A stretch of 64,000 nucleotides of DNA. Origin: Shewanella marinintestina (GTDB lineage: Bacteria; Pseudomonadota; Gammaproteobacteria; Enterobacterales; Shewanellaceae). The notes under the pieces were generated by a model that saw nothing but the letters and a program-made list of their open reading frames with translations, was not told where the DNA came from and ran no database searches. How positions within the stretch are numbered: the first letter of the stretch is position 1; each line of letters begins with the position of its first letter. The DNA is taken from the NCBI RefSeq assembly GCF_023283845.1, contig NZ_JAKILC010000009.1:62001-126000 (forward strand), given 5' to 3'. Shown one piece after another: positions 49,705-58,016 of the stretch. The position numbers were made by a program, and so were the translations under genes.

Positions 49705-49824
49705 TTAAATTAACCCCATTACCTTTAACCATGAAAGGCTTGCCGGAAGTGTTGGTATCAACATAACTAAAACAAAACCAATAAAATAAACAATGTTAAA
49801 TGGGTCTTTAAACGGCTGACTCAT
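49705..49824 (-). CDS. 39-residue hydrophobic small protein downstream of the RiPP operon
   Basis: The minus strand from ATG 49822-49824 to TAA 49705-49707 encodes 39 residues, starting MSQPFKDPFNIVYFIGFV and ending LKVMGLI. It has one predicted transmembrane helix (IVYFIGFVLVMLIPTLPA). Support: a strong AGAGGA ribosome binding site six bases before the ATG, a proper terminator right after the stop, and a perfect FNR/EtrA box 35-48 bases upstream. I do not recognise a homologue; it is not CydX-like. It may be a one-gene anaerobic unit or the tail of the hvfABC transcript. Confidence 0.7.
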   Translation of the reverse strand: MSQPFKDPFNIVYFIGFVLVMLIPTLPASLSWLKVMGLI

Positions 49825-49858
49825 GACGTCCTCTACTTATTATTGTTGACTGCATTTA

Positions 49859-49872
49859 TTGATCTAGATCAA
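49859..49872. promoter_or_regulatory. Perfect FNR/EtrA box upstream of the 39-aa gene
   Basis: TTGATCTAGATCAA equals the FNR consensus TTGAT-N4-ATCAA. Its centre is about 41 bases from the 39-aa gene's ATG. A TATAAT on the minus strand (49884-49889) lies upstream of the box, and a weaker TAATAA lies downstream at 49837-49842. The box could therefore repress from the first or activate the second. Confidence 0.7.
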
Positions 49873-49914
49873 TTTTTGAGATCATTATAAAGATCCGTCA
49901 CCCTAATAGAAAGC

Positions 49915-50670
49915 CTATTGCCCTATAAAATGTTTAATAATGCCTTTCTCACTTAAGTCAGCAAGCAACTGCAAACAACCTTGTTCAAGCGTTGCGGCAT
50001 CGATATGGCTATAAGTCTGTACTAACCACTCTATTAACAATGTAAATTCTACATATTCATACTGCGCGATATAGGCTAATACTTGTGCAGTTAATGGATT
50101 AAGCTGCAAAAAATTCACTTCTTCATCTATATCGCGATAAATACAGAAAAATTGCGGTGTATCCCCTGGCGCTTTTGGTTGATGCTCTGGACTAATATGC
50201 TGCACATCATAGGCATACTGAGCAATTTGCGACGTTGCTGATACACATAATTTTATTGACTGCAGATCCCGTTGTTTTTTATCTATTAGTTGTTGTTCTT
50301 TATCTTCTTGAGCAACGGCAACCACTAATTCTAACCATTCATAATGGGCTAGTTCGAGTATAAAAGCCGGGTCTTCCTCACGAGGTTGGTACTCTGTTTG
50401 CAGAAACAACAAAAACTCTTGTGCGATTTCAATGAATATAGGCGTATCGCAATCATGTGTGGCAAAGAAGTTTTGTATCAATTGCTGCCATTGTTGCTCT
50501 TGATAAAGACTTTTTAAAACGGGGAATGCATTGGAAACAAAACCATCAACATTATTAAAAAACAATTCGCGATATATTTTCATCCTTCGCGCTTCTACCC
50601 CCTCCGGTAGCGGCAATGATGGATCTTTAATGTAATCCATAAAGTTTTGCTGTACTTCAAAAAAGCTCAT
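49915..50670 (-). CDS. DUF2063 partner protein of the MNIO RiPP system (HvfC/BufC-like)
   Basis: Recognition partner for the DUF692 oxidase. The N-terminal DUF2063 domain shows FMDYIKDPSLPLPEGVEARRMKIYRELFFNNVDGFVSNAFPVL, the typical 'R-x-Y-R' and 'N-V' pattern of this family, here cited as two segments: ARRMKIYRELFFNN and VDGFVSNAFPVLKSL. The C-terminal half (LLIEWLVQTY; GCLQLLADLSEKGIIKHF) is winged-helix-like and may grip the precursor. Its ATG overlaps the TAA of the DUF692 gene (TAATG), so the two are made together. Naming follows the Haemophilus HvfABC set. Confidence 0.88.
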   Translation of the reverse strand: MSFFEVQQNFMDYIKDPSLPLPEGVEARRMKIYRELFFNNVDGFVSNAFPVLKSLYQEQQWQQLIQNFFATHDCDTPIFIEIAQEFLLFLQTEYQPREEDPAFILELAHYEWLELVVAVAQEDKEQQLIDKKQRDLQSIKLCVSATSQIAQYAYDVQHISPEHQPKAPGDTPQFFCIYRDIDEEVNFLQLNPLTAQVLAYIAQYEYVEFTLLIEWLVQTYSHIDAATLEQGCLQLLADLSEKGIIKHFIGQ

Positions 50671-51518
50671 TAAGCGCTCCTTTTTAAACTAGCAACATGA
50701 CGATTTTGATAATCGTGGATCTGATTTATTTCTAACAACAATTCACTGGTTTCAGGAATGTTAAAGTCACGCTCTAATAAAGTAGGGAACACGCCATGAT
50801 ATTGATGACAAGCGTCAAGTAATTTCCATACAGGGTCAACTATGTCAGCCCCATGAGTATCAACAATCAGATCTTCAGCCTCTTCATAGTGCCCTGCAAT
50901 GTGCAGGTAAGCGATGCGCTCTGTTGGCATCGCCTTTAAAAACTCAACGGCATCATATTTATGATTAATTGAGTTAACGTAAATATTATTAACATCTAGC
51001 AGCATCTTACAATCTGCTTCTTGCATCACTGCAGTGACAAATTCTGCTTCAGACATTTCTGCGCCCGGCGCCGCATAAAAAGAGACATTCTCTAGCACTA
51101 ACGGCCTTTCGATAATGTCTTCGACTTGCTTAACCCTTTTCGCTACGTGAAAAACGGCTTCGGAGGTAAATGGGATTGGCATTAAGTCATACATATGCCC
51201 ACTGCCCGAGCAATAACTGAGATGCTCTGAATAAGTACTAATTTGATGAATATCTAAAAAGTCTTTGATATTTTTTACAAACTGTAAGTCTAACGGTGCA
51301 GGACTGCCTATAGAGAGTGACAATCCATGGCAATAGAACTCATGTTTTTCTGTAAGTTCCCTAAACTGACGGCCAAATTTTCCACCTAAAGTCATCCAGT
51401 TCTCAGGGGCAACCTCAAAAAAATCGATATCACTAGGGACTTTTTGGCAAAACTCATCAAGCATTTCGCGCCTGAGTCCTAAGCCGACTTGTCCTTTATT
51501 CACCTTATTGTTTGTCAT
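50670..51518 (-). CDS. DUF692 multinuclear non-heme iron oxidase (MNIO, HvfB/BufB-like)
   Basis: TIM-barrel enzyme of the MbnB/DUF692 family that modifies cysteines of a precursor peptide with O2, in Haemophilus to oxazolone-thioamide. Probable iron ligands, in order: CHGLSLSIG (His), YSEHLSYC (Glu, His), PLVLENVS (Glu), LLDVNNIYVN (Asp, Asn), HIAGHYEE (His), DTHGADI (Asp, His) and LLERDFNIP (Glu). All the expected positions appear intact. 282 aa is normal. It lies about 140 bases downstream of the precursor gene and overlaps the DUF2063 gene by one base. Confidence 0.92.
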   Translation of the reverse strand: MTNNKVNKGQVGLGLRREMLDEFCQKVPSDIDFFEVAPENWMTLGGKFGRQFRELTEKHEFYCHGLSLSIGSPAPLDLQFVKNIKDFLDIHQISTYSEHLSYCSGSGHMYDLMPIPFTSEAVFHVAKRVKQVEDIIERPLVLENVSFYAAPGAEMSEAEFVTAVMQEADCKMLLDVNNIYVNSINHKYDAVEFLKAMPTERIAYLHIAGHYEEAEDLIVDTHGADIVDPVWKLLDACHQYHGVFPTLLERDFNIPETSELLLEINQIHDYQNRHVASLKRSA

Positions 51519-51555
51519 ACTGCATGCCCACTAGATTAGGGATTTATACCCATAA

Positions 51556-51609
51556 GTATAAGAAGTTGATCTACTCATAACGACTAAATCTTGATACTAA
51601 TTGATATTA
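51556..51609. repeat. Internally deleted copy of the 265-bp repeat
   Basis: AGTATAAGAAGTTGATCTAC is shared exactly with 20350-20369. It is followed after a short link by CGACTAAATCTTGATACTAATTG, matching the right end CGACCAAATCTTAATACTAATTG with two changes. The roughly 200-base middle is gone. It lies between the RiPP precursor gene and the oxidase gene. Confidence 0.7.
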
Positions 51610-51619
51610 TAAACAAATA

Positions 51620-51640
51620 GGGCCAGCGATTAGCTGACCC
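51620..51640 (-). terminator. Possible attenuator between the RiPP precursor and oxidase genes
   Basis: GGGCCAGC / GCTGACCC (one G-U pair when read as minus-strand RNA) with a GATTA loop, then TATTTGTTTA in the minus direction. It is a weak terminator, of the kind that lets a precursor be made in excess of its enzymes. Confidence 0.45.
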
Positions 51641-51660
51641 CATATTAATGCTGGGAAAGC

Positions 51661-52083
51661 TTATTTAGCACCACCGCATTTACCTTCACCACATTTACCT
51701 TCTTTGGCTTTGGTTTTAGCTTTATCGCCGCCACACTTACCTTCGCCGCACTTACCTTCTTTGGCTTTAGCTTTGTCGCCACCACATTTACCTTCGCCGC
51801 ACTTACCTTCTTTGGCTTTAGCTTTATCGCCGCCACATTTACCTTCGCCGCACTTACCTTCTTTGGCTTTAGCTTTATCGCCGCCACATTTACCTTCGCC
51901 GCACTTACCTTCTTTGGCATCTTTCTTCTCGCCGCCGCACTTGCCTTCACCTGCAAATAATTGGTAACCAGCTTGCATTTCACTATAACCAAATGGGCTT
52001 GCTTGTACACTAGCAGTTAATGCACTCCCCATTACAACAGCACCTACAGCGACGGTCATTGCAGTTTTATTTACTAATTTCAT
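51661..52083 (-). CDS. EGKCG-repeat RiPP precursor, secreted (HvfA-like, bufferin class)
   Basis: 140-residue precursor. A Sec signal peptide (TAMTVAVGAVVMGSALTASVQA, roughly residues 8-28, cleavage after QA) is followed by SPFGYSEMQAGYQLFAGEG and then a Lys/Gly/Cys-rich region. I count eleven EGKCG motifs: one single, then five KEGKCGEGKCGG pairs. In Haemophilus HvfA the EGKCG cysteine becomes a copper-binding oxazolone-thioamide, which here predicts up to eleven modified sites; Haemophilus-like precursors usually have fewer. No other cysteine is present. AAAGGATG precedes the ATG. It heads a precursor-MNIO-DUF2063 operon. Confidence 0.9.
   Translation of the reverse strand: MKLVNKTAMTVAVGAVVMGSALTASVQASPFGYSEMQAGYQLFAGEGKCGGEKKDAKEGKCGEGKCGGDKAKAKEGKCGEGKCGGDKAKAKEGKCGEGKCGGDKAKAKEGKCGEGKCGGDKAKTKAKEGKCGEGKCGGAK
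51671..51953. repeat. 51-bp tandem repeat inside the RiPP precursor gene
   Basis: Units of 51 bases (17 codons) begin at 51737, 51788 and 51839. The second and third are identical base for base, the first differs at two positions, and flanking units are more diverged. The near-identity points to recent duplication of the EGKCG block. Confidence 0.88.
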
Positions 52084-52457
52084 AATATCATCCTTTTACT
52101 TACTCAATTTTGTATTGGTTACCAACAAAGCATTTTGCTGGCTTGCTTAACTAGACCTGCACACCAACAAAATAATTTCATTTTTTCTACAACTATCACA
52201 TTTATGGCCCATAAAACCTGATAGTGCAAATAATCATCTAGTTGAAATCGATTGATATTTAGGTTTTTAAACGTTTCCGCCATAGTCAATTAGCAACAAA
52301 TCTAGCCAAGAGACTAGCTGGTAACATTCAAATAACATTACGCAATTAAAATAAAAAACGATTGGTTCCTACCATTTTATTCATCACCCTATTTGGTTGT
52401 ACTTAACCGATAAGGTAGAATGCAGCGCTTAAAAATATTGATATATTGGACACTGCA
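52084..52457. other. Divergent intergenic region between the RiPP precursor gene and dusC
   Basis: 374 AT-rich bases with no credible ORF. TTGGTAACCAA (a palindrome, near 52117) lies about 35 bases upstream of the precursor start. No FNR box, and no convincing promoter pair for either gene. Confidence 0.5.
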
Positions 52458-53402
52458 GTGCGAATAATTTTGGCGCCTATGGAAGGCGTTGTTGACGATT
52501 TAATGCGAGAGATCCTCTCAGCAATCAACCCTTATGATCTTATGGTCACCGAATTTGTGCGGGTAGTTGATCAACTTTTACCTGAAAAGGTTTTTTATCG
52601 TATTTGCCCAGAGTTACAACATGGCGGACAAACCTTATCAGGTACACCAGTACGTGTGCAGTTGCTAGGCCAAGAACCTGGTTGGATGGCAGAAAATGCT
52701 ATAAGAGCAATTGAGCTAGGCTCGAAAGGGGTTGATGTTAACTTTGGCTGCCCTGCAAAAATGGTTAATCGCAGTAATGGCGGCGCAGTTATGCTGCAGT
52801 ATCCTGAGCAGCTTTATAATGTAGTCAAAGCTATGCGCGATGCTGTTCCGAGTGAGCACCCTGTCACCGCAAAGATTCGCTTAGGATTTAACGATAAGTC
52901 GTTATATATGGAAAACGCGCTTGCAATATATGAAGCTGGTGCAAGCGAACTAGCCGTACATGCCCGCAGCAAAGTAGATGGCTATAAACCACCTGCGTAT
53001 TGGGAATACATAACCGATATCAACAATAAACTCCCTATTCCTGTTATCGCTAATGGTGAGATCTGGAATAAGGATGATGCTGAGCGTTGCATGCAGGTGA
53101 CAGGTTGCGATACCGTTATGGTTGGTCGTGGGGCTATCTCTTTGCCTAATTTAGCTGCAAGTATCAAAGGTGAAACCCCGTATACTTGGCAGCAGTCACT
53201 CGAACTCATGCTTGAATACACAGATCGAGAATTAGAAGGTAGAAAAAGTACTTATTATCCAGCGCGGATCAAACAATGGTTTGGCTATTTAAACCGTCAA
53301 TACAGTGAAGCTGACGAGTTATTTAGAGAGCTGAGAGTCTTTAAAACCGCCGAAGAAATTATCCAAGTATTAAGACAGGCTCGAGCAAAACTACCTGATT
53401 AG
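52458..53402 (+). CDS. dusC: tRNA-dihydrouridine(16) synthase DusC
   Basis: FMN enzyme that reduces U16 of tRNA. The N-terminus MRIILAPMEGVVDDLMREIL and TEFVRVVDQLLPEKVFYRICPEL match DusC, not DusA or DusB. The catalytic Cys is in VNFGCPAKMVNRSNGGA. VIANGEIWN and VMVGRGAISLPNL are FMN contacts. I chose the GTG at 52458 because it matches the E. coli N-terminus; an in-frame TTG four codons upstream is the alternative. Length 314-318 aa fits. Confidence 0.95.
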   Translation: MRIILAPMEGVVDDLMREILSAINPYDLMVTEFVRVVDQLLPEKVFYRICPELQHGGQTLSGTPVRVQLLGQEPGWMAENAIRAIELGSKGVDVNFGCPAKMVNRSNGGAVMLQYPEQLYNVVKAMRDAVPSEHPVTAKIRLGFNDKSLYMENALAIYEAGASELAVHARSKVDGYKPPAYWEYITDINNKLPIPVIANGEIWNKDDAERCMQVTGCDTVMVGRGAISLPNLAASIKGETPYTWQQSLELMLEYTDRELEGRKSTYYPARIKQWFGYLNRQYSEADELFRELRVFKTAEEIIQVLRQARAKLPD

Positions 53403-53453
53403 ATCAATCTTAAGTATTATTTATGCCGCGTTGCCGCAAAATTTTGCCCAGAA

Positions 53454-53467
53454 TTGATCTCAATCAT
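53454..53467. promoter_or_regulatory. Near-perfect FNR/EtrA box upstream of the DksA-like gene
   Basis: TTGATCTCAATCAT matches TTGAT-N4-ATCAA at nine of ten fixed positions. A TAGACT element (53489-53494) lies about 31 bases downstream of its centre, the spacing of FNR-activated promoters, and the gene starts at 53531. Confidence 0.5.
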
Positions 53468-53530
53468 AACGCGATATGTTTGCAGCATTAGACTGATAAG
53501 CCGTAAAGTCAATAATTGTAGGCAACTGAA

Positions 53531-53887
53531 GTGAGTACGAACCAAATCCAAACAACCTTAACCGCTATAGAATCGGATCTAAGAGTAAAGATTGGCGCAC
53601 TCCCAGAAATGCAAGCCAAGCTAATGGACCAGCATGATTATTCTCTTTGTGAACTGATTCAAATCATGACAGAAGTTCACTTATGCGAGCATCCATTATT
53701 TTTCAATTTGATGCGTCTAGACGCTGCTAGGTGTCAGCTTGAAATTGGTTTGTATGGCGTGTGTAGTGATTGTGAGAATGAAATAGAGGCTGAGCGCTTA
53801 GCCGAAGATCCACTAGAGCAACGTTGTGCAAATTGTAGCGGCCAATTTAGCCGTCAACACCGACAAGAATTAAGACTTAATCATTAA
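53531..53887 (+). CDS. DksA/TraR-type zinc-finger protein
   Basis: 118-residue regulator-like protein. The N-terminal half is helical (residues 1-60) and may form the coiled-coil that enters the RNA polymerase secondary channel in this family. The C4 zinc finger is CSDCENEIEAERLAEDP with CANC near the end. GLYGVCSDCENEI and RLAEDPLEQRCANC are standard for DksA relatives. It is shorter than DksA (151 aa), and the DxxDxA tip motif is not evident. The start is GTG at 53531. An FNR-like box lies upstream. Confidence 0.82.
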   Translation: MSTNQIQTTLTAIESDLRVKIGALPEMQAKLMDQHDYSLCELIQIMTEVHLCEHPLFFNLMRLDAARCQLEIGLYGVCSDCENEIEAERLAEDPLEQRCANCSGQFSRQHRQELRLNH

Positions 53888-53934
53888 TTTTGTTTTAGGC
53901 GATTCAATCATTATTGCTTGCTATTGTTCAAGCG

Positions 53935-53965
53935 AAAAAAAACCTCCTTTTCAGGAGGTTTTTTT
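53935..53965. terminator. Bidirectional terminator between the DksA-like gene and the TonB receptor
   Basis: AACCTCCT / AGGAGGTT stem, TTTC loop, A6 and T5 flanks; it lies between convergent genes. Confidence 0.9.
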
Positions 53966-53990
53966 GATTTAAGCGAAACCTTAAATAGGC

Positions 53991-56633
53991 TTAGAATCTT
54001 TGGCTAATTCTCACGTAATAAGTACGACCAATCACATCATATAGCCCAACGTTTACATCACGGTAATCAGCATAGTCATAATAGTTAGGTGCTTCAGCAT
54101 CAAATAAGTTGTTCACACCAACCGTAATTGAACCATTTAACGAGTGGTTATAAGCAAACTGTACATTGTGCTTAAAGTAACTAGCATAGTCTTCATAACC
54201 ATCCCAGTCAGATAGCTCACGGTAGTATTCAGCAGACTGACTACCAATGTAAACCGTCGTCCATGCTGCTTGATAATCATCGAAGCTCCATGAAGCTACA
54301 AAGTTACCGCGCCAGTCCGGTGTATCAGTAACACCTGCATAGTCAATCATTTCAGATTCAGCATCATCTTGCTTTTTGAAATCTAAAACATGAGACACAT
54401 CTACTTTAAAGTTAAAGTCACCAAGACCAGTTTCTAAATTATAAGCCGTTACAAAATCTAAACCTGATGTTTCAACCGTAGAAATATTACGAACACCTGA
54501 CTCAATGTATTCAATTTTTCCATCTGGTCCACGTGTTACATACGGAGAAGAGCCTTCACGTAATTCATCACGCAGGATGTCATCAACGCTTACGGACTCA
54601 ATTTTATTGTCATATGTAATTGAGTAGTATGAAACTTCTAGATTCCAATCATCAGTTACGTTCCAAACACCACCTAATGTGAATGAATTACCTTCTTCCG
54701 CTTCTAGATCTGGATTACCACCGAACCACGTTTTATGCTGATTGTTTGGATTACAATAAGTTGGGTCAACATTACCAGGTGTGTTACACCATAGATTATC
54801 AACTGAATCCTCAAAACTTAGAGATTGCGAAGAGAACATTTCCCCCATATTCGGCGCACGGAACGAATCACCATAGCTCGCACGCAGTAATAGCGAATCA
54901 ACTGGGCGCCAGCTTAAGCCAAACTTAGGAACAACAGCATCAAATGTAGATGAATTAACGACTTCACCAGTAGCACCTGTCAAAGAGCCTTCTTGCTCAT
55001 AACGTTCATAACGAACTGCTGCAGAAACTTCGAAATTAGCAGGTAATCCCATTTGTAACTCAAGGTAACCAGCGGTACGGTCACGAGTCGCGTCAACGTC
55101 ATCACCACCAGAACCGCCCGAAATGATACCAGCAGCAGATTCAGGATCACTTGTTTGTTTAAAGTCAATCATCTCATACTCAGCACCCGCTACCATCGCT
55201 AAGCTGAAATCATCCTTTTCCATGATTAAAGTCGACACTAAACCATCAATTTGAGTACTTTCAAATTTACCTTGATAAACGCCTGTATGAGCAGCACTGC
55301 GGTATAAGTCTGTCATCTGTTGATTCCAGTCTTCGTAACTCATATTTGTAGTGTTAAAGATATCGTACTGCTCTGAATCAATACCTTGCTGGATTAAATT
55401 ATCATTTACTAAGTTGTAGTTAAACGAGTTTGTCGTTGAAGTTGAATGCTGAACATTCGCTTCCCAATCTAAACCGTTACCTACTTCAATATAACCAACT
55501 AAACCGGCCAAAATATCAAAGTTATTTGTTTCTGTTAGCGTGTCACGTTCACCAAGTTGTACTGAACGCATACGAATTTGAGTAATATCCTCTCCCGTCG
55601 GGTTATAAATATTATCTTTGCTCATTGTTGGTATGTTGGTAGACACCGGTGTACCAGCATAACGTGTTTCAGTGTCCGCTAAAGATGCTGAGGCACGACC
55701 TCTAAATTCAAGGTTATCAGTGATTTCATAATTGAAGTTTGATAATAAAGAGTTACGAGTTACGTCACCAAAGAGCTTGGTCACTGCACCGTAGCTATAT
55801 AAACAACGACCATATTCGTCAGCAACAACATTCTCAGTTTCAGAGCATATTTCTTGATTACTCCCCCAACCAGAAGCCGTCTGATAGTTAGGCACTGAGC
55901 TAAAGCTACTATAAGCGTTGTATGTAGGGTCATCCATGTTCCAGATATCACGATCCATGACTGCGTCTGTGCCGTAATATTCATATGTTAGCGTGATATT
56001 ACCTTTATCAGTATTGTATCCCGTTGCGATAGAAAAACGATTCGCATCGCCCCCGTCAATACTCGGTAACTCAGCACTATAGTCGAGTTGAACACCATCA
56101 AAGTTCTTTTTAGTAATAATGTTTACAACGCCTGCTACCGCATCAGACCCATAAACCGCAGAAGCACCATCACGAAGGATTTCAATCCTTTCTACAATTG
56201 CCATTGGAATCGAAGAGGTATCTGCCACCGAACCAGAGCTCGAACTAGTACCAGGCATACGACGTCCATCTAGCAATACCAATGTTGCAGATGCGCCCAA
56301 ACCACGAAGGTTAACACTACTTGTTGAGCTAGCGCCTGCGCCGTAACCTGATGTACCACGCCAAGAGCCGAAGCTGTTAATAGCAGAGTTATTTAATACA
56401 TCCGCTACTGTTTTCTCACCTGTCATTGCTATATCAGCAGCATTAATGACTGTGACTGGAGAGACGGTTTCCATGTCAACTTGCTTAATACGTGAGCCTG
56501 TTACTTGTATACGCTCTACTTTTTCTTCAGCAGCATCTTCCGCAAATGCTAATCCAGATAAAGCAACACTTGTCGCTGCAGCAGCTAATAAGCTACAACG
56601 TACAGCTTTTGCAGTTAAGGTTACAGAGTTCAT
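53991..56633 (-). CDS. TonB-dependent outer-membrane receptor
   Basis: 22-stranded beta-barrel transporter of unknown ligand. The signal peptide ends near LSGLAFAEDA (about residue 31). EKVERIQVTGSRI and the plug domain (SPVTVINAADIAMTGEKTVADVL; SSVNLRGLGASATLVLLDGRRM; VERIEILRDGASAVYGSDAVAGVVNIIT) are classical. The barrel ends YVRISQRF with terminal Phe, the BAM signal. 880 aa is normal for this Shewanella/Xanthomonas-type group, which often imports carbohydrates or peptides rather than siderophores. It is alone, with a long AT-rich upstream region. Confidence 0.92.
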   Translation of the reverse strand: MNSVTLTAKAVRCSLLAAAATSVALSGLAFAEDAAEEKVERIQVTGSRIKQVDMETVSPVTVINAADIAMTGEKTVADVLNNSAINSFGSWRGTSGYGAGASSTSSVNLRGLGASATLVLLDGRRMPGTSSSSGSVADTSSIPMAIVERIEILRDGASAVYGSDAVAGVVNIITKKNFDGVQLDYSAELPSIDGGDANRFSIATGYNTDKGNITLTYEYYGTDAVMDRDIWNMDDPTYNAYSSFSSVPNYQTASGWGSNQEICSETENVVADEYGRCLYSYGAVTKLFGDVTRNSLLSNFNYEITDNLEFRGRASASLADTETRYAGTPVSTNIPTMSKDNIYNPTGEDITQIRMRSVQLGERDTLTETNNFDILAGLVGYIEVGNGLDWEANVQHSTSTTNSFNYNLVNDNLIQQGIDSEQYDIFNTTNMSYEDWNQQMTDLYRSAAHTGVYQGKFESTQIDGLVSTLIMEKDDFSLAMVAGAEYEMIDFKQTSDPESAAGIISGGSGGDDVDATRDRTAGYLELQMGLPANFEVSAAVRYERYEQEGSLTGATGEVVNSSTFDAVVPKFGLSWRPVDSLLLRASYGDSFRAPNMGEMFSSQSLSFEDSVDNLWCNTPGNVDPTYCNPNNQHKTWFGGNPDLEAEEGNSFTLGGVWNVTDDWNLEVSYYSITYDNKIESVSVDDILRDELREGSSPYVTRGPDGKIEYIESGVRNISTVETSGLDFVTAYNLETGLGDFNFKVDVSHVLDFKKQDDAESEMIDYAGVTDTPDWRGNFVASWSFDDYQAAWTTVYIGSQSAEYYRELSDWDGYEDYASYFKHNVQFAYNHSLNGSITVGVNNLFDAEAPNYYDYADYRDVNVGLYDVIGRTYYVRISQRF

Positions 56634-57355
56634 ATTTATCCCCTATTCTCCCATTATAAATAACAGAAGCGTTATATTTATTATTAATTATTTGAATATA
56701 AAGTTAATAACTTCGAAATAAATAATCTTTAATTTTAACTTTTAAGTCAATCGCCATTACAAAAAAACAACTAAAAAGAGATGAATTGATACAAACAACA
56801 AGACGGAATATATAGAAAACGTTCAAAATCAATAACTTGAAAACGACGACCATGGTAATGAAAACAATTAAATATGTATCAATCGCGGAGATAAATGTTA
56901 AATAATTACTGCAAAGTTAATTTAAAAAAATATGACAATTAATTAACCAACTGATAAAGAATTAAGTTTAACACTAAGGAAACCCAGTTAAATAGCCGTT
57001 GAAATTAATATTAATTACTTACTTACTTTGTAAAGCCAAATAAAAAGCCAAACACAACCCTGCAACAATTATGGTTTAAATGTATCACTACCAACACAAG
57101 TTAAACTCGCAAACCAATTAAAGCTATTAACATTTATAACCATCAATACTGTTAATCTAGTATTCGAACCGGAACAAAAATAATGAATAAAATGAGGTGA
57201 GGTAATTAATCTTAAGTATATGAGCTTAAAAGAACAGTCAAGGTACAACAGTTAGCTAGGAATTGCCGCTTACGGGGAGCTAGAAGTTTATAGGTAGTTT
57301 ATCCAAATAAACAAAAAAGGAGCCATTAGGCTCCTTTTTGTTTAACACGTTCGAA
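56634..57355. other. Long AT-rich intergenic region upstream of the TonB receptor
   Basis: 722 bases. It holds the ndk terminator at its right end and a possible receptor promoter with TATAAT on the minus strand about 25 bases before the receptor start. I see no ORF with both start and ribosome binding site, and no terminator-bound sRNA. The rest is plain AT-rich DNA. Confidence 0.5.
57313..57339 (-). terminator. Rho-independent terminator of ndk
   Basis: AAAAGGAGCC / GGCTCCTTTT stem with ATTA loop and minus-strand T6, 16 bases past the ndk stop. Confidence 0.9.
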
Positions 57356-57787
57356 TTAACGAGTACGTGCACATAGCTCGTCTGCGCTAAAGAAGTATGC
57401 AACTTCACGCTCAGCAGATGCTACAGAGTCAGAACCGTGGGCAGCGTTCTCATCGATGCTTTCAGCGAAATCTGCACGGATTGTACCTTCCGCAGCTTCA
57501 GCTGGGTTAGTAGCACCTAAGATTTCACGGTGAGCTAGAACAGCGTTCTCACCTTCAAGCGTTTGAACCATGATAGGACCAGAAGTCATGAATGCAACTA
57601 GTGCACCAAAGAAAGGACGCTCACTGTGCTCAGCGTAGAAGCCTTCAGCTTGCTCTTTGCTCAGGTGGATCATTTTAGAAGCGATGATTTTCAGGCCAGC
57701 CGTTTCAAAACGGTTATAGATAGCGCCAATGTGGTTTTTTGCAACTGCATCAGGCTTAATGATAGAAAAAGTACGTTCGATAGCCAT
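57356..57787 (-). CDS. ndk: Nucleoside diphosphate kinase
   Basis: Balances NTP pools by phosphoryl transfer through a histidine. [21 protein letters not shown], the [16 protein letters not shown] core and the active-site His in [19 protein letters not shown]. 143 aa equals E. coli Ndk. AAGGAAG precedes the ATG. Monocistronic, with a good terminator. Confidence 0.97.
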   Translation of the reverse strand: MAIERTFSIIKPDAVAKNHIGAIYNRFETAGLKIIASKMIHLSKEQAEGFYAEHSERPFFGALVAFMTSGPIMVQTLEGENAVLAHREILGATNPAEAAEGTIRADFAESIDENAAHGSDSVASAEREVAYFFSADELCARTR

Positions 57788-58016
57788 GAAAAGCTTCCTT
57801 CTTAAATATAGGTTTTTTAATTTTCGCGCGGATTATACGAAATAATGACCCTATTGCCTACCCTTTGGCTATCATCTAATTGAGATAAGTCTGATATCCA
57901 AATACAAAAAGGCAGGATGCATCACACTTTCTAGCGGCATCAAGAAGAAATAGAACGCTAAATTAACTAATGCTAAACGATTGACCAACTAAATTAGCCA
58001 ACCGTTTATCACTCTG

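Noticed and set aside
51671..51953. Regular 51-bp repeats that might be a CRISPR array
   Set aside because: They are in frame, encode EGKCG pairs and have no variable spacers.
56634..57355. Possible small RNA or small gene in the long gap upstream of the TonB receptor
   Set aside because: No ORF with a ribosome binding site, and no terminator other than that of ndk.
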